A stretch of 46,724 nucleotides of DNA. Source: an uncultured Prevotellaceae bacterium (lineage in GTDB: Bacteria; Bacteroidota; Bacteroidia; Bacteroidales; Bacteroidaceae). The notes under the pieces are model-generated. The model saw nothing but the letters and a program-made list of their open reading frames with translations. It made no database searches and was not told the origin of the DNA. Every line of letters begins with the position of its first letter. The stretch's first letter is position 1. Made by a program: the position numbers and the translations under genes. Shown piece after piece: positions 7,442 to 15,547 of this stretch. The DNA lies in assembly GCA_900321425.1 (NCBI GenBank), contig ONWA01000017.1, forward strand, positions 1 to 46,724, given 5' to 3'.

Positions 7442-8515
7442 TCACTTCACCACGACCTTCTGGCCGTTCTTCACGTAGACGCCCTTCTGGGGAGCCATCA
7501 CGCGGCGACCGCTGAGGTCGAAGTACACATCGCTGCCGCTCTTGCAGGCAGATGTATCGCTCTCAATACTCTCGATGGCTGTAGGATCGCTGCCGGCGTA
7601 TTCCTGCCAATCATAAGTATAATAGTCCCATTCTGGAATATAAGTTGAACTAACGCAATAATAAGGCACCCAGCCTTTGGCCTTGGCCGCGGCCACTTGT
7701 GTGGTTGTCATCACGTTGCCTTCGTTCTCATTATAAATTACATATAAAGACGCATTTGATTGCGTTGGCAGGCTGCTAACGAGTGCATCCATTGCAGCAC
7801 CCTTGATTTTATTCTGATAGCAGCGCAGATAGGTCAGTGCCGTAATGTTCGTCACATCGAGCGCAGTCAGCTGGTTGCCTAAGCAGATCAGCGCTGTCAA
7901 TGCCGTGTTCTTCGACACGTCGAGCGCAGTCAGCTGGTTGTTGGTGCAGATCAGATAGTCCAGTGCCGTATTGTTCGTCACATCGAGCGCAGTCAGCTGG
8001 TTGTTGGCGCAGTCCAGATAGGTCAGTGCCGTGTTCTTCGACACGTCGAGCGCAGTCAGCTGGTTGTAGTGGCAGATCAGATAGTTCAGTGCCGTGTTCT
8101 TCGTCACGTCGAGCGCAGTCAGCTGGTTTTCGTAGCAGCTCAGCATTGTCAATGCCGTGTTCTTCGACACATCGAGCGAAGGCAACTGGTTAATGGAACA
8201 GCTCAGCGTTGTCAATGCCGTGTTCTTCGACACATCGAGCGCAGTCAGCTGGTTGCCTAAGCAGTTCAGCGTTGTCAATGCCGTGAAGAACTCGATTCCT
8301 TTCAAGCTTGCGATGTTTTTTAAGCTGACATCGATGCTCGTTACTTCAGCAATCTCCGCATTGGTGATTACTCCGTCGCTACCATAACTCTCGCTGAGCA
8401 AGTAGCTGCGGAAATCTGCATCAGGGAAGTTCGTTTCGTTGATTTCCACATCTGCCCGTGCCTGTACCATCGACAGCAGGGCAAACAATCCTAAAAGTAA
8501 ATGTCTTTTCTTCAT
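7442..8515 (-). CDS. BspA/internalin-like leucine-rich repeat surface protein
   Basis: 357 residues with a signal peptide (MKKRHLLLGLFALLSMVQARA). A short N-terminal region is followed by seven nearly identical 21-residue LRRs (residues 80-226; pattern LTxLxCxxNQLTALDVSKNTA) and an eighth degraded one. The C-terminal end (FDLSGRRV...KGVYVKNGQKVVVK) resembles type IX secretion sorting tails. It is likely exported and surface-attached, where such LRRs mediate binding to host or microbial ligands; the ligand is unknown. The promoter has TATCTTTG at 8563-8556 with a run of 15 T in the -33 area. DNA repeats of 63 bp make copy-number change likely. The neighbouring HU-like gene lies downstream on the same strand. 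Confidence 0.85.
   Translation of the reverse strand: MKKRHLLLGLFALLSMVQARADVEINETNFPDADFRSYLLSESYGSDGVITNAEIAEVTSIDVSLKNIASLKGIEFFTALTTLNCLGNQLTALDVSKNTALTTLSCSINQLPSLDVSKNTALTMLSCYENQLTALDVTKNTALNYLICHYNQLTALDVSKNTALTYLDCANNQLTALDVTNNTALDYLICTNNQLTALDVSKNTALTALICLGNQLTALDVTNITALTYLRCYQNKIKGAAMDALVSSLPTQSNASLYVIYNENEGNVMTTTQVAAAKAKGWVPYYCVSSTYIPEWDYYTYDWQEYAGSDPTAIESIESDTSACKSGSDVYFDLSGRRVMAPQKGVYVKNGQKVVVK
7838..8278 (-). repeat. 63-bp coding repeats of the LRR gene
   Basis: Seven in-frame 63-bp units, each encoding one 21-residue LRR. The segment around GTCGAGCGCAGTCAGCTGG (plus strand) is nearly constant and recurs every 63 bp. High identity favours gain or loss of units by recombination. 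Confidence 0.9.
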
Positions 8516-8555
8516 AATGATAACTTGTTAAGTGAATATTGGTTTAATTTTGGCG

Positions 8556-8595
8556 CAAAGATACAACCAATAGTGTTATCAAAAAAAAAAAAAAA
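8556..8595 (-). promoter_or_regulatory. LRR gene promoter with 15-nt homopolymer
   Basis: Minus strand: -7 box TATCTTTG at 8563-8556, preceded by 17 nt and then an uninterrupted run of 15 T (8595-8581). The expected -33 element falls within or next to the homopolymer. The closest TTTG is only 16 bp from the -7 box, shorter than the 19-20 bp seen at most other promoters in the window. The leader to the ATG is about 40 nt. Confidence 0.7.
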
Positions 8596-8696
8596 CGAAA
8601 TAAAAGTTAAAACATTGATTTTTTGATTCGTTGATGAGGAAATGAGGAACTCAGGAAGTGTGCTGTTATGCGGGCAAATCGCCAAAAGCGAGGAAA

Positions 8697-8743
8697 AAAT
8701 TTGGGAATGTCGGCAGATTAGCGTAACTTTGCAGCCCAAAGAA
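8697..8743 (+). promoter_or_regulatory. Promoter cassette copy 3 (engB operon promoter)
   Basis: TTTG at 8700-8703, 20-bp spacer containing TGTCGGCAGATTAGCG, TAACTTTG at 8724-8731, then GCAGCCCAAAGAA. 45 of 47 bases are the same as cassette copy 2, in inverted orientation relative to it. Upstream, from 8596 to 8696, I see no gene. Confidence 0.88.
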
Positions 8744-8751
8744 AATGACTT

Positions 8752-9348
8752 ATGGAAATCAAGAAAGCTGAATTTACGCTGTCGGCCCCGATGGTGTCGA
8801 TGTGCCCGAACGATACGAAACCGGAATATGCCTTTATCGGGCGCTCCAATGTGGGCAAATCGAGCCTCATCAATATGCTCTGCCGCAACAAGAAACTGGC
8901 GAAGACATCGGCCACGCCGGGAAAGACGCTGCTCATCAACCATTTCATCATCAACAACGAGTGGTATCTGGTGGACCTGCCCGGCTATGGCTATGCGAAG
9001 CGATCGAAGAAGGAGATAGAGCGGCTGGACCAGATGATTCGGGGATATATCCTCCAACGGCAGCAGCTGGTGAACGTGTTCGTGTTGGTGGATATCCGAC
9101 TGGAGCCCCAGAAAATCGACCTGGAGTTCATGGAGTGGTTGGGCGTGTCGTCCATCCCGTTCGCCATCATCTTCACCAAGGCCGACAAGTTGACTGCCAA
9201 CAAATGTCAGCAGGCGATGGCAGCGTATAAGAAGAAGCTGTCGGAGACGTGGGAAGAGCTGCCGCCCATCTTCCTGACATCGGCAGAGAAGAGAGACGGG
9301 CGCGACGAGGTGCTCGACTATATCGAAAAAATCAACCAATCGCTGTGA
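8752..9348 (+). CDS. engB: Ribosome biogenesis GTPase YihA/YsxC (EngB)
   Basis: A 198-residue essential-type GTPase of the TrmE-Era-EngA-YihA-Septin group that assists assembly of the large ribosomal subunit. G1 is GRSNVGKS (30-37), the switch I region includes TSATPGKT, G3 is DLPG (75-78), G4 TKAD (142-145) and G5 SAEK. Length is normal. It is the first gene of a six-gene operon and is driven by promoter cassette copy 3; the leader is about 15-20 nt and there is no obvious Shine-Dalgarno. The stop codon overlaps the GTG start of the next gene by 4 bp, suggesting coupled translation. Confidence 0.96.
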   Translation: MEIKKAEFTLSAPMVSMCPNDTKPEYAFIGRSNVGKSSLINMLCRNKKLAKTSATPGKTLLINHFIINNEWYLVDLPGYGYAKRSKKEIERLDQMIRGYILQRQQLVNVFVLVDIRLEPQKIDLEFMEWLGVSSIPFAIIFTKADKLTANKCQQAMAAYKKKLSETWEELPPIFLTSAEKRDGRDEVLDYIEKINQSL

Positions 9349-11129
9349 CTCCCTATTTAGACGTACAACACCTCTCGAAGTCGTTTGGCGCCCTGCAGCT
9401 GTTCCACGACATCAGTTTCTCCATTGGCTCCGGTCAACGGGTAGGACTGATTGCGAAGAACGGTACGGGTAAGTCGACGCTGCTCTCCATCCTCGCAGGA
9501 AAGGAGGGCTACGATGCGGGCGATATCGTATTCCGCAACGACTTGAAGGTGGGATTCCTCGAACAGTCGCCACAGTTTGACCCAGAGGAGACCGTGCTCG
9601 ACGCCTGCTTCAATCATCAGGGAGAGGACGAGAAGGTGCTGAAAGCCAAACAGGTGCTGACACAGTTGAAGATACGCGACCTGCAACAGCCCATGGGACA
9701 ACTCAGCGGAGGACAACAGAAACGGGTGGCACTGGCGAATGTGCTGCTCACAGAACCCGACCTGTTGATACTCGACGAGCCTACGAACCACCTCGACCTC
9801 GAGATGATAGAGTGGTTGGAGGGATTCTTGCAGCGCGGCAATAAGACGCTGCTGATGGTGACCCATGACCGCTTCTTCCTGGACCGCGTGTGTACCGTCA
9901 TCCTCGAACTCGACGACCGTACCATCTATACCTATCGCGGCAACTATGCCTACTATCTGGAGAAACGACAGGAGCGTATCGACAACCGACGGGCGGAGAT
10001 CGCACGAGCCAATAATCTGTATCGTACCGAACTGGAGTGGATGCGACGAATGCCACAAGCCCGAGGACACAAGGCACGATACCGTGAGGAGGCATTCTAC
10101 GAACTGGAGAAAGTGGCGAAACAACGGATAGAGGAACGGCAACTGCGACTCAAGGCTTCGAACGTCTATATCGGCAGCAAGATCTTCGAGTGCCAGTATA
10201 TCTCGAAACGTTTCGACGACCTCGTCATCCTGAAGGACTTCTACTATAACTTCTCACGCTTCGAGAAGATGGGTATCGTAGGAAACAACGGTACGGGGAA
10301 GTCGACCTTCATCAAAATGCTATTAGGACAGGAACCGATTGACGACGGACGCATCGTCATCGGCGAAACGGTACGCTTCGGCTATTTCTCACAGGAAGGT
10401 CTGCAGTTTGACTTGCAACAGAAGGTGATCGACATCATCACCGCCATCGCCGACTATGTGGACTTGGGAAGCGGACGCAAACTGTCGGCATCGCAACTCC
10501 TACAGTATTTCCTCTTCACACCCGAACAACAATATAACTATGTATATAAACTGTCGGGAGGCGAGCGCAGAAAGCTCTACCTCTGTACGGTACTGATGCG
10601 CAACCCGAACTTCCTGGTGCTGGACGAGCCCACGAATGACTTGGATATCGTCACATTACAGATTCTGGAGGAGTACCTGCAGGACTTCCCGGGATGCGTG
10701 ATCGTGGTGTCGCACGACCGATACTTCATGGATAAGGTGGTCGACCATCTGTTGGTGTTCAAGGGTGGGGGCGTCGTCAAGGATTTCCCCGGCAACTATA
10801 CCCAGTATCGTGAGTGGGCGGCCCTCGAAGAGCAACAGAAGGGTGGTGATTCCAACGAAGGAAAGAAAGCCGGCGCATCGGCGAAGACAGAGAAACCCGC
10901 ACGACAGAAGGACGAACGACGCCGTCTCTCCTATAAAGAGAAACGGGAGATGGAGCAGTTGGAGAAAGAGATCGCCCAGCTCGAAGCCGAACAGCACGAG
11001 CTGGAAGAGGCACTCTGTAGCGGCACACTCAGCATCGAAGAACTGACGGAAAAGAGCAAACGACTGCCCGTACTGAAAGAGGAACTCGACGAGAAGTCCA
11101 TGCGGTGGTTGGAGCTTTCAGAAATATAA
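9345..11129 (+). CDS. ABC-F family ATPase (Uup-like)
   Basis: A 594-residue soluble twin-ATPase of the ABC-F class, whose members act on ribosomes or (Uup) in DNA and ribosome maintenance. Domain 1 has AKNGTGKST (37-45), LSGGQQKR and [11 protein letters not shown] linker rich in charged residues follows, then domain 2 with [17 protein letters not shown] and LDEPTNDLD. The last 70 residues form a charged coiled coil ([19 protein letters not shown]), typical of Uup. The start is the GTG at 9345 within the GTGA overlap with engB; the frame upstream of it is only an engB shadow. No residue loss is seen in the motifs. Confidence 0.92.
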   Translation: MTPYLDVQHLSKSFGALQLFHDISFSIGSGQRVGLIAKNGTGKSTLLSILAGKEGYDAGDIVFRNDLKVGFLEQSPQFDPEETVLDACFNHQGEDEKVLKAKQVLTQLKIRDLQQPMGQLSGGQQKRVALANVLLTEPDLLILDEPTNHLDLEMIEWLEGFLQRGNKTLLMVTHDRFFLDRVCTVILELDDRTIYTYRGNYAYYLEKRQERIDNRRAEIARANNLYRTELEWMRRMPQARGHKARYREEAFYELEKVAKQRIEERQLRLKASNVYIGSKIFECQYISKRFDDLVILKDFYYNFSRFEKMGIVGNNGTGKSTFIKMLLGQEPIDDGRIVIGETVRFGYFSQEGLQFDLQQKVIDIITAIADYVDLGSGRKLSASQLLQYFLFTPEQQYNYVYKLSGGERRKLYLCTVLMRNPNFLVLDEPTNDLDIVTLQILEEYLQDFPGCVIVVSHDRYFMDKVVDHLLVFKGGGVVKDFPGNYTQYREWAALEEQQKGGDSNEGKKAGASAKTEKPARQKDERRRLSYKEKREMEQLEKEIAQLEAEQHELEEALCSGTLSIEELTEKSKRLPVLKEELDEKSMRWLELSEI

Positions 11130-11140
11130 AAGGAGAGGAT

Positions 11141-11758
11141 ATGGAACAACAGTTTTCATCACAGCTATTAAATCAGGTCGTGTCGCAGTTTGCCATCTTG
11201 CCGGGCATCGGCAGGAAGACAGCGCTGCGCTTCGCCCTCTTCCTGCTCCGACAGGACAAGGAGACAGTGGAGGCATTCACTTCCTCGATCAATAAGTTTA
11301 AGGAGGAGATACATTTCTGTAAGACGTGTCATAACCTCAGCGATACAGAGACTTGTCCCATCTGTAACAACCCCCGCCGCGACAGGTCGACCATCTGTGT
11401 GGTGGAGAATATCCGCGACGTGATGGCAATCGAATACACCCAACAGTATCATGGTCTCTATCATGTGCTGGGAGGAATCATCTCACCGATGGATGGGGTG
11501 GGACCTGCCGACCTGGAGATCGAATCACTCGTAGAGAGAGTGAAGGAGGGAACCGTCAAAGAGGTGATCCTCGCCCTCAGTCCTACGATGGAGGGAGACA
11601 CCACCAATTTCTATCTCTATCGGAAACTGGCGGACTTTCCTGACTTGAAACTGACGGTCATTGCCCGTGGCATCTCGGTGGGCGACGAACTGGAGTATAT
11701 CGACGAGGTGACCCTCGGCCGGTCGATATTGAACAGAGTGGTTTTCGAGGGGAAATAA
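11141..11758 (+). CDS. recR: Recombination mediator protein RecR
   Basis: Works with RecO (and RecF) to load RecA at gaps. 205 residues: helix-hairpin-helix around [11 protein letters not shown] (20-30), a four-Cys zinc site (Cys60, Cys63, Cys72, Cys75), a Toprim domain starting at [10 protein letters not shown] (Glu89), and the conserved end [14 protein letters not shown]. The ATG at 11141 is preceded by a strong ribosome site (AAGGAGAGG), which rules out the earlier in-frame start inside the ABC-F gene. It lies 11 bp after the ABC-F stop, within the same operon. Confidence 0.97.
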   Translation: MEQQFSSQLLNQVVSQFAILPGIGRKTALRFALFLLRQDKETVEAFTSSINKFKEEIHFCKTCHNLSDTETCPICNNPRRDRSTICVVENIRDVMAIEYTQQYHGLYHVLGGIISPMDGVGPADLEIESLVERVKEGTVKEVILALSPTMEGDTTNFYLYRKLADFPDLKLTVIARGISVGDELEYIDEVTLGRSILNRVVFEGK

Positions 11759-11762
11759 CGAA

Positions 11763-12188
11763 ATGAATATGGAGAAAACAAGAAATATACTGATGATGTG
11801 TTTCTGGTGGTGGCTGTCTGTCGCCATCATCATCGTGGTGCTGTATGAAGGAGAACTGCTGGAGACGGGTATGCTGACAGAAGATACGTCGATGGAGTTC
11901 GTGCTGACAACCCTGATGGAACTGTTATCGCTCGCTGCCATCTTCGTGGGACTGAGGATGTTTAAGAAAAAACGTATCCATGATGACCTGACTACCCGTA
12001 AGGTACCGGCATTACGCTTCTGGGGACTCGTCAGACTCTGTATCATCGGTCTGCCGTTGTCGCTGAATGTCTTGCTCTATTATCTCTTCATGAACACCAC
12101 CTTCGGTTATATGGCCATCATCATGGCCCTCTGTCTGCCGTTTGTCTATCCCACACTCAACCGTTGTCTTACTGAAACTGAGGAATGA
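11763..12188 (+). CDS. Small integral membrane protein, unknown function
   Basis: 141 residues with about four hydrophobic segments (about 9-28, 46-64, 85-107, 112-130) and no recognisable catalytic motif. Positioned between recR (4 bp upstream) and a glycosyltransferase gene whose ATG overlaps its stop (ATGA), so it is clearly cotranscribed. I cannot assign a function; the location hints at a role linked to the adjacent membrane-associated glycosyltransferase. Confidence 0.8.
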   Translation: MNMEKTRNILMMCFWWWLSVAIIIVVLYEGELLETGMLTEDTSMEFVLTTLMELLSLAAIFVGLRMFKKKRIHDDLTTRKVPALRFWGLVRLCIIGLPLSLNVLLYYLFMNTTFGYMAIIMALCLPFVYPTLNRCLTETEE

Positions 12189-13375
12189 AACTAAGTGTCA
12201 TCATCGTCAACTATAACGTCAGGTACTACGTAGAGCAATGTCTGCATAGTCTGGAACGGGCACTCGAGGGTATCGACAGCGAGGTTATCGTTGTCGACAA
12301 CCACTCGCACGACGGGTCGCTCGACTATCTGACAGGTCGTTTCCCGCAGGTTACCTTCATCGAAAGTACACGGAACCTCGGTTTCGCTCGTGGCAATAAT
12401 ATCGCCATCCGTCAGTCGGTAGGCGAGTATGTCCTCCTGCTGAATCCCGATACATTCGTGGGTGAACAGACACTTCGGGAAGCCGTGCGTTTCCTCGACA
12501 ACCATCCCGATGCTGGAGCGGTAGGGGTGAAGATGCACAATCCCGACGGTTCACTGGCACCGGAGTCACGACGAGGTATCCCTTCGCCCATGACTTCCTT
12601 CTATAAGATTGTAGGACTCTGCAAGTATTTCCCCCGCCATCCCCGGTATGGACATTATTATATGAGTGGCATGAACTGGGAGGAACCTGGACAGATCGAG
12701 ATTATCAGCGGTGCCTTCTGTATGGTGCGAAGGAAAGTACTCGACCAGGTGGGACTACTCGACGAGGATTTCTTTATGTATGGCGAGGACATCGACCTAT
12801 CGTATCGTATCTATCAGGCAGGCATACAGAACTGGTATCTCCCGTTGCCTATCCTCCATTATAAAGGAGAGAGCACCCAGAAGTCGTCCTTCCGCTATGT
12901 CCATGTGTTCTATCAGGCGATGCTCATCTTCTTCCGTAAGCACTATGCTCATCGTGGTCTTTGGTTGACTGCTCCAGTGAGCGTAGCAGTATTCCTCCGT
13001 GCAGTCATGGCGCTGTTTACCTCAGGAGTGGAATATATCGGACGTTCGTTGGGCTTCTACCGCCGTAGGCAGAAGGATCCTACATATATATTTATAGGTG
13101 GAGAAAAAATGCTGGATGACTGCCAACGGTTGTCTAACCGCTACGGACTCTCTGCCCGTTTTATCAAGGCTGATGAGCAGGCTGCTCCTCGCGGACACCT
13201 GCAACTGCTCGACCAACAGCCTGAGGTGGCTACTTTTATCGTCTATGACGTGCATGCTTATTCCTATGCCCAACTGCTGCACATCTTCGGAGAGGCACCC
13301 AACAAAAACTGCTCGTTGGGTACCTATGATACCGGTACACAAGTATTGATCACTCAAACCGACGTTTACAAATGA
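12185..13375 (+). CDS. Family 2 glycosyltransferase with C-terminal extension
   Basis: 396 residues. The N-terminal GT-A fold shows LSVIIVNYN (3-11), VIVVDNHSHDGS (35-45) and the metal-binding LNPDT (Asp89). GEDIDLSYR near residue 200 is the typical rhamnosyltransferase-like acceptor-side motif. A hydrophobic segment at about 258-283 probably anchors it to the inner membrane. After it comes an extra domain of about 105 residues (YIFIGGEKMLDDCQRL...). Likely transfers a nucleotide-sugar donor to a surface polysaccharide or lipid acceptor; the sugar is unknown. It overlaps both neighbours by 4 bp. Confidence 0.9.
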   Translation: MKLSVIIVNYNVRYYVEQCLHSLERALEGIDSEVIVVDNHSHDGSLDYLTGRFPQVTFIESTRNLGFARGNNIAIRQSVGEYVLLLNPDTFVGEQTLREAVRFLDNHPDAGAVGVKMHNPDGSLAPESRRGIPSPMTSFYKIVGLCKYFPRHPRYGHYYMSGMNWEEPGQIEIISGAFCMVRRKVLDQVGLLDEDFFMYGEDIDLSYRIYQAGIQNWYLPLPILHYKGESTQKSSFRYVHVFYQAMLIFFRKHYAHRGLWLTAPVSVAVFLRAVMALFTSGVEYIGRSLGFYRRRQKDPTYIFIGGEKMLDDCQRLSNRYGLSARFIKADEQAAPRGHLQLLDQQPEVATFIVYDVHAYSYAQLLHIFGEAPNKNCSLGTYDTGTQVLITQTDVYK

Positions 13376-13890
13376 ATACCATGAGCGAATCACCAGTAGT
13401 AACGCTACGGGCAATGGAACCGGAGGATCTGGATCTGTTGTATCAGATAGAGAACGACAAGAACCTGTGGGGCGTGGGAGCTACCAATGTGCCTTATTCA
13501 CGCTACGTGCTCCACGACTACGTGGCTAACAGTTCCGGTGATATCTATACCGACAAACAGGTACGGCTGATGGTGGACTGTCAGCAGCAGACGATAGGGA
13601 TTGTCGACCTCATCAACTTCTCCCCGAAACATTGTCGGGCAGAGGTGGGGATGGTACTGATGCCTTCGTATCGCGGGAAAGGACTGGGCGAGATGATTCT
13701 TCAGGAACTGGCGCAATATGCCAAGACGGTTCTTCATCTTCATCAGTTGTATGCGGTGATAGGGGTGGATAACGCTCCCGCTATCCATCTGTTCGAAAAG
13801 ATCGGTTATTCCGCAGGACGAGTCTTGACAGACTGGCTCTTCGATGGGACACACTATCAGGATGCGGTTCTGATGCAGCGGGTTTTGTAG
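13372..13890 (+). CDS. GNAT family N-acetyltransferase (RimJ/RimL/SpeG-like)
   Basis: 172 residues. The acetyl-CoA binding loop is visible as MPSYRGKGLGEMIL, preceded by the beta strand AEVGMVL. The later HQLYAVIGVDNAPAIHLFEKIGY is the family's motif B. N-terminal VTLRAMEPEDLDLLYQIEND is typical of the RimJ/RimL-type branch, whose substrates include N-terminal residues, amino acids and polyamines; the substrate is not predictable here. ATG 13372 overlaps the glycosyltransferase stop, with a second Met three codons later. Last gene of the engB operon. Confidence 0.9.
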   Translation: MNTMSESPVVTLRAMEPEDLDLLYQIENDKNLWGVGATNVPYSRYVLHDYVANSSGDIYTDKQVRLMVDCQQQTIGIVDLINFSPKHCRAEVGMVLMPSYRGKGLGEMILQELAQYAKTVLHLHQLYAVIGVDNAPAIHLFEKIGYSAGRVLTDWLFDGTHYQDAVLMQRVL

Positions 13891-13939
13891 CTATTTTATC
13901 CGTTTTTTCAGCTATCTTAGAAAAAAGTTAGCGAAATGT

Positions 13940-13970
13940 TTTGGTAGTTTAATTTTTATTATTACCTTTG
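13940..13970 (+). promoter_or_regulatory. Promoter for the tRNA-Asp pair
   Basis: TTTG at 13940-13943, a 19-bp spacer, TACCTTTG at 13963-13970; 20 bp later the first tRNA begins. Good match to the Bacteroidota consensus. Confidence 0.8.
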
Positions 13971-13990
13971 CATCCGCAAAAAAGAAGACT

Positions 13991-14064
13991 GGTGCGTTAG
14001 TTCAGTTGGTTAGAATGCCTGCCTGTCACGCAGGAGGTCACGAGTTCGAGTCTCGTACGCACCG
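13991..14064 (+). tRNA. tRNA-Asp (anticodon GTC), copy 1
   Basis: A 74-nt cloverleaf: acceptor GGTGCGT pairs with ACGCACC, discriminator G. The anticodon stem CCTGC/GCAGG carries loop CTGTCAC with anticodon GTC, and the T loop is GTTCGAGTC within CACGA..TCGT-type pairing. No CCA is encoded. Confidence 0.97.
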
Positions 14065-14088
14065 CTTTCACTTGCTGATAAAATTCTT

Positions 14089-14162
14089 GGTGCGTTAGTT
14101 CAGTTGGTTAGAATGCCTGCCTGTCACGCAGGAGGTCACGAGTTCGAGTCTCGTACGCACCG
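14089..14162 (+). tRNA. tRNA-Asp (anticodon GTC), copy 2
   Basis: Identical over 74 nt to the copy 24 bp upstream, same anticodon GTC, no encoded CCA. The pair is probably transcribed together from the promoter at 13940-13970. Confidence 0.97.
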
Positions 14163-14163
14163 C

Positions 14164-14197
14164 AAGCCCGTCGATACCTTGCTCGATTGGCTTTTTT
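14164..14197 (+). terminator. Probable terminator after the tRNA pair
   Basis: AAGCC (14164-14168) can pair with GGCTT (14189-14193), with an inner TCGA/TCGA helix, followed by a T run (CTTTTTTCG). The stem is short, so the call is moderate. Confidence 0.55.
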
Positions 14198-14228
14198 CGT
14201 ATGATAATTACAGATTTTTAAGAAAAAA

Positions 14229-14260
14229 TTTGGAAGTTATGTTGAAAACCACTATCTTTG
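14229..14260 (+). promoter_or_regulatory. Promoter of the ECF sigma factor operon
   Basis: TTTG at 14229-14232, a 20-bp spacer, TATCTTTG at 14253-14260; the first ATG follows 19 bp later. It is a housekeeping-type promoter, with no separate ECF-type element recognised. Confidence 0.78.
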
Positions 14261-14279
14261 CAAAAAATATGGATAGTAT

Positions 14280-14591
14280 ATGATCAAAAAACTACTCGTT
14301 TTATCGTTGGTATGTAGCTTGACACTCGCTCCTGTATGCGTTTCGGGAGCTGGTCGCGCGTATCATGGAGTAGAGGAAATTGACGAACCGACAATTACGG
14401 TATCTGTCAGTCATTCGGTACTAACCATCACTGGTGCCCAAGGTATGACTGCCGAGATTGTTTCACTCACAGGCAAACCTGTAGCTACTATCCGTATTGA
14501 CAGTCCTGTTCAGCGTATTGACCTGAACCTGTCGAAGGGCTGCTACATCGTTAAGATTGGAAAGGTAGTTAGAAAGATTGCTATTAAGTAA
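14280..14591 (+). CDS. Small exported protein consisting mainly of a type IX sorting-tail-like domain
   Basis: 103 residues. A signal peptide (about 1-23, MIKKLLVLSLVCSLTLAPVCVSGA) is followed by about 80 residues (VSVSHSVLTITGA...VSLTGKPVATIRID...LNLSKGCYIVKIGKVVRKIAIK). That stretch resembles the beta-sandwich C-terminal tails of type IX secretion substrates, but here with no cargo domain in front. It ends 3 bp before the ECF sigma factor start, so cotranscription is nearly certain. The function is not known; it could be an envelope-located sensor or ligand in the sigma circuit, or simply a small secreted protein. The domain resemblance is by eye. Confidence 0.7.
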   Translation: MIKKLLVLSLVCSLTLAPVCVSGAGRAYHGVEEIDEPTITVSVSHSVLTITGAQGMTAEIVSLTGKPVATIRIDSPVQRIDLNLSKGCYIVKIGKVVRKIAIK

Positions 14592-14594
14592 GCT

Positions 14595-15134
14595 ATGGAC
14601 GAGCAAGTGCTCATCAATGAACTGCTGAATCCCAAAACACAGCGACAGGCTTTTGAGAAAATGGTACAAACGTATAGCGAACGCTTGTATTGGATTGTTC
14701 GTCGTTTGGTGCTGACCCATGACAACGCTAATGATGTGCTACAAAACACGTTTATTAAGGCATGGAGCAGACTGAGTTCCTTTCGTGGGGATGCCAAGCT
14801 GCTGACATGGCTCTCGCGTATCGCCTTGAACGAGAGTATCGATTTCCTGCGTAAAGAACAGAAAGCACAAGTGGTGAGTGCCGATGAAGAGATGGGAGTG
14901 GGAGCCATGCTGATGGCCGACTCTTATTTCGACGGTGAGGAGGTGCAGGCAATCCTCCAAGAGGCTATCGCTCAATTGCCCGAGGTACAAAGGACTGTAT
15001 TCACATTGCGCTACTATGAAGAGATGAAATATAGCGAGATGAGTAAACTGCTGGATACATCGGAAGGCTCCCTGAAAGCCTCGTATCATATCGCAGTCAA
15101 AAAAATATCGGAATATTTTCATTCCCGTGATTAA
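14595..15134 (+). CDS. RNA polymerase ECF-type sigma-70 factor
   Basis: 179 residues. Region 2 includes DVLQNTFIKAWSRLSSFRGDAKLLTWLSRIALNE (core binding and -10 recognition). Region 4 includes LPEVQRTVFTLRYYEEMKYSEMSKLL with a helix-turn-helix ending in GSLKASYHIAVKKI. There is no region 3, as expected for ECF factors. Downstream genes encode a small single-helix membrane protein (candidate anti-sigma) and a Spy-like periplasmic protein, suggesting an envelope stress response. It follows the small exported protein by 3 bp, so it may be coregulated with it. Confidence 0.95.
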   Translation: MDEQVLINELLNPKTQRQAFEKMVQTYSERLYWIVRRLVLTHDNANDVLQNTFIKAWSRLSSFRGDAKLLTWLSRIALNESIDFLRKEQKAQVVSADEEMGVGAMLMADSYFDGEEVQAILQEAIAQLPEVQRTVFTLRYYEEMKYSEMSKLLDTSEGSLKASYHIAVKKISEYFHSRD

Positions 15135-15175
15135 ACTACGTGAAAGTTTTTTCGTCCAAATAGAAAAAGAAAGAT

Positions 15176-15541
15176 ATGTTAGAAGAGGAGAAAACATTGA
15201 AAGAGCGGTTTGGTAATGAGAATCATTTCTCGGTACCCGAAGGCTATTTTGAGCGACTGACTGCTGAAGTGATGGCCAAACTGCCAGAGCAAGAGGCACA
15301 GGTGGTTCCGCTATCGACTGTTCGTAAAAAGTCTTTCCGACCATTCTATTATGCTGCAGCTTGTCTGTTGGCTCTCATCCTTAGCGCTACTATATATATA
15401 ATAGGTGAAAAGATGGAACAGCCAACCATTGTATCAGCGACGCATGTGGAGATGGATGATTCCGATCAGGCATTGGATGAGTATGTGGACTATACCATGG
15501 TAGAGAATGCAGAAATCTATGCTTGTCTGTTTGATGAGTAA
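15176..15541 (+). CDS. Single-pass membrane protein, candidate anti-sigma factor
   Basis: 121 residues: a charged cytoplasmic N-terminal half (about 1-60) containing HFSVPEGYFERLTAEVMAKL, one transmembrane helix about 62-80 (FYYAAACLLALILSATIYII), and a short acidic periplasmic tail. The VPEGYFE pattern recurs in Bacteroidota proteins encoded just after ECF sigma factors. It has no zinc-binding anti-sigma motif (HxxxCxxC). The anti-sigma role is inferred from position and topology only. It starts 41 bp after the sigma gene. Confidence 0.72.
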   Translation: MLEEEKTLKERFGNENHFSVPEGYFERLTAEVMAKLPEQEAQVVPLSTVRKKSFRPFYYAAACLLALILSATIYIIGEKMEQPTIVSATHVEMDDSDQALDEYVDYTMVENAEIYACLFDE

Positions 15542-15547
15542 AACGAA

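Noticed and set aside
7322-7648. Plus-strand frame containing repeated KNEVFV peptides
   Set aside because: The peptide repeat only reflects the 24-bp DNA repeat array, and the frame then runs antisense through the LRR gene.
7900-8387. Plus-strand Cys/Ser/Arg-rich frames over the LRR gene
   Set aside because: Antisense reading of the 63-bp LRR repeats; no start signal or known domain.
13991-14162. Duplicated tRNA-Asp as a possible integration site scar
   Set aside because: Tandem identical tRNA genes are common, both are complete, and no integrase or phage gene flanks them.
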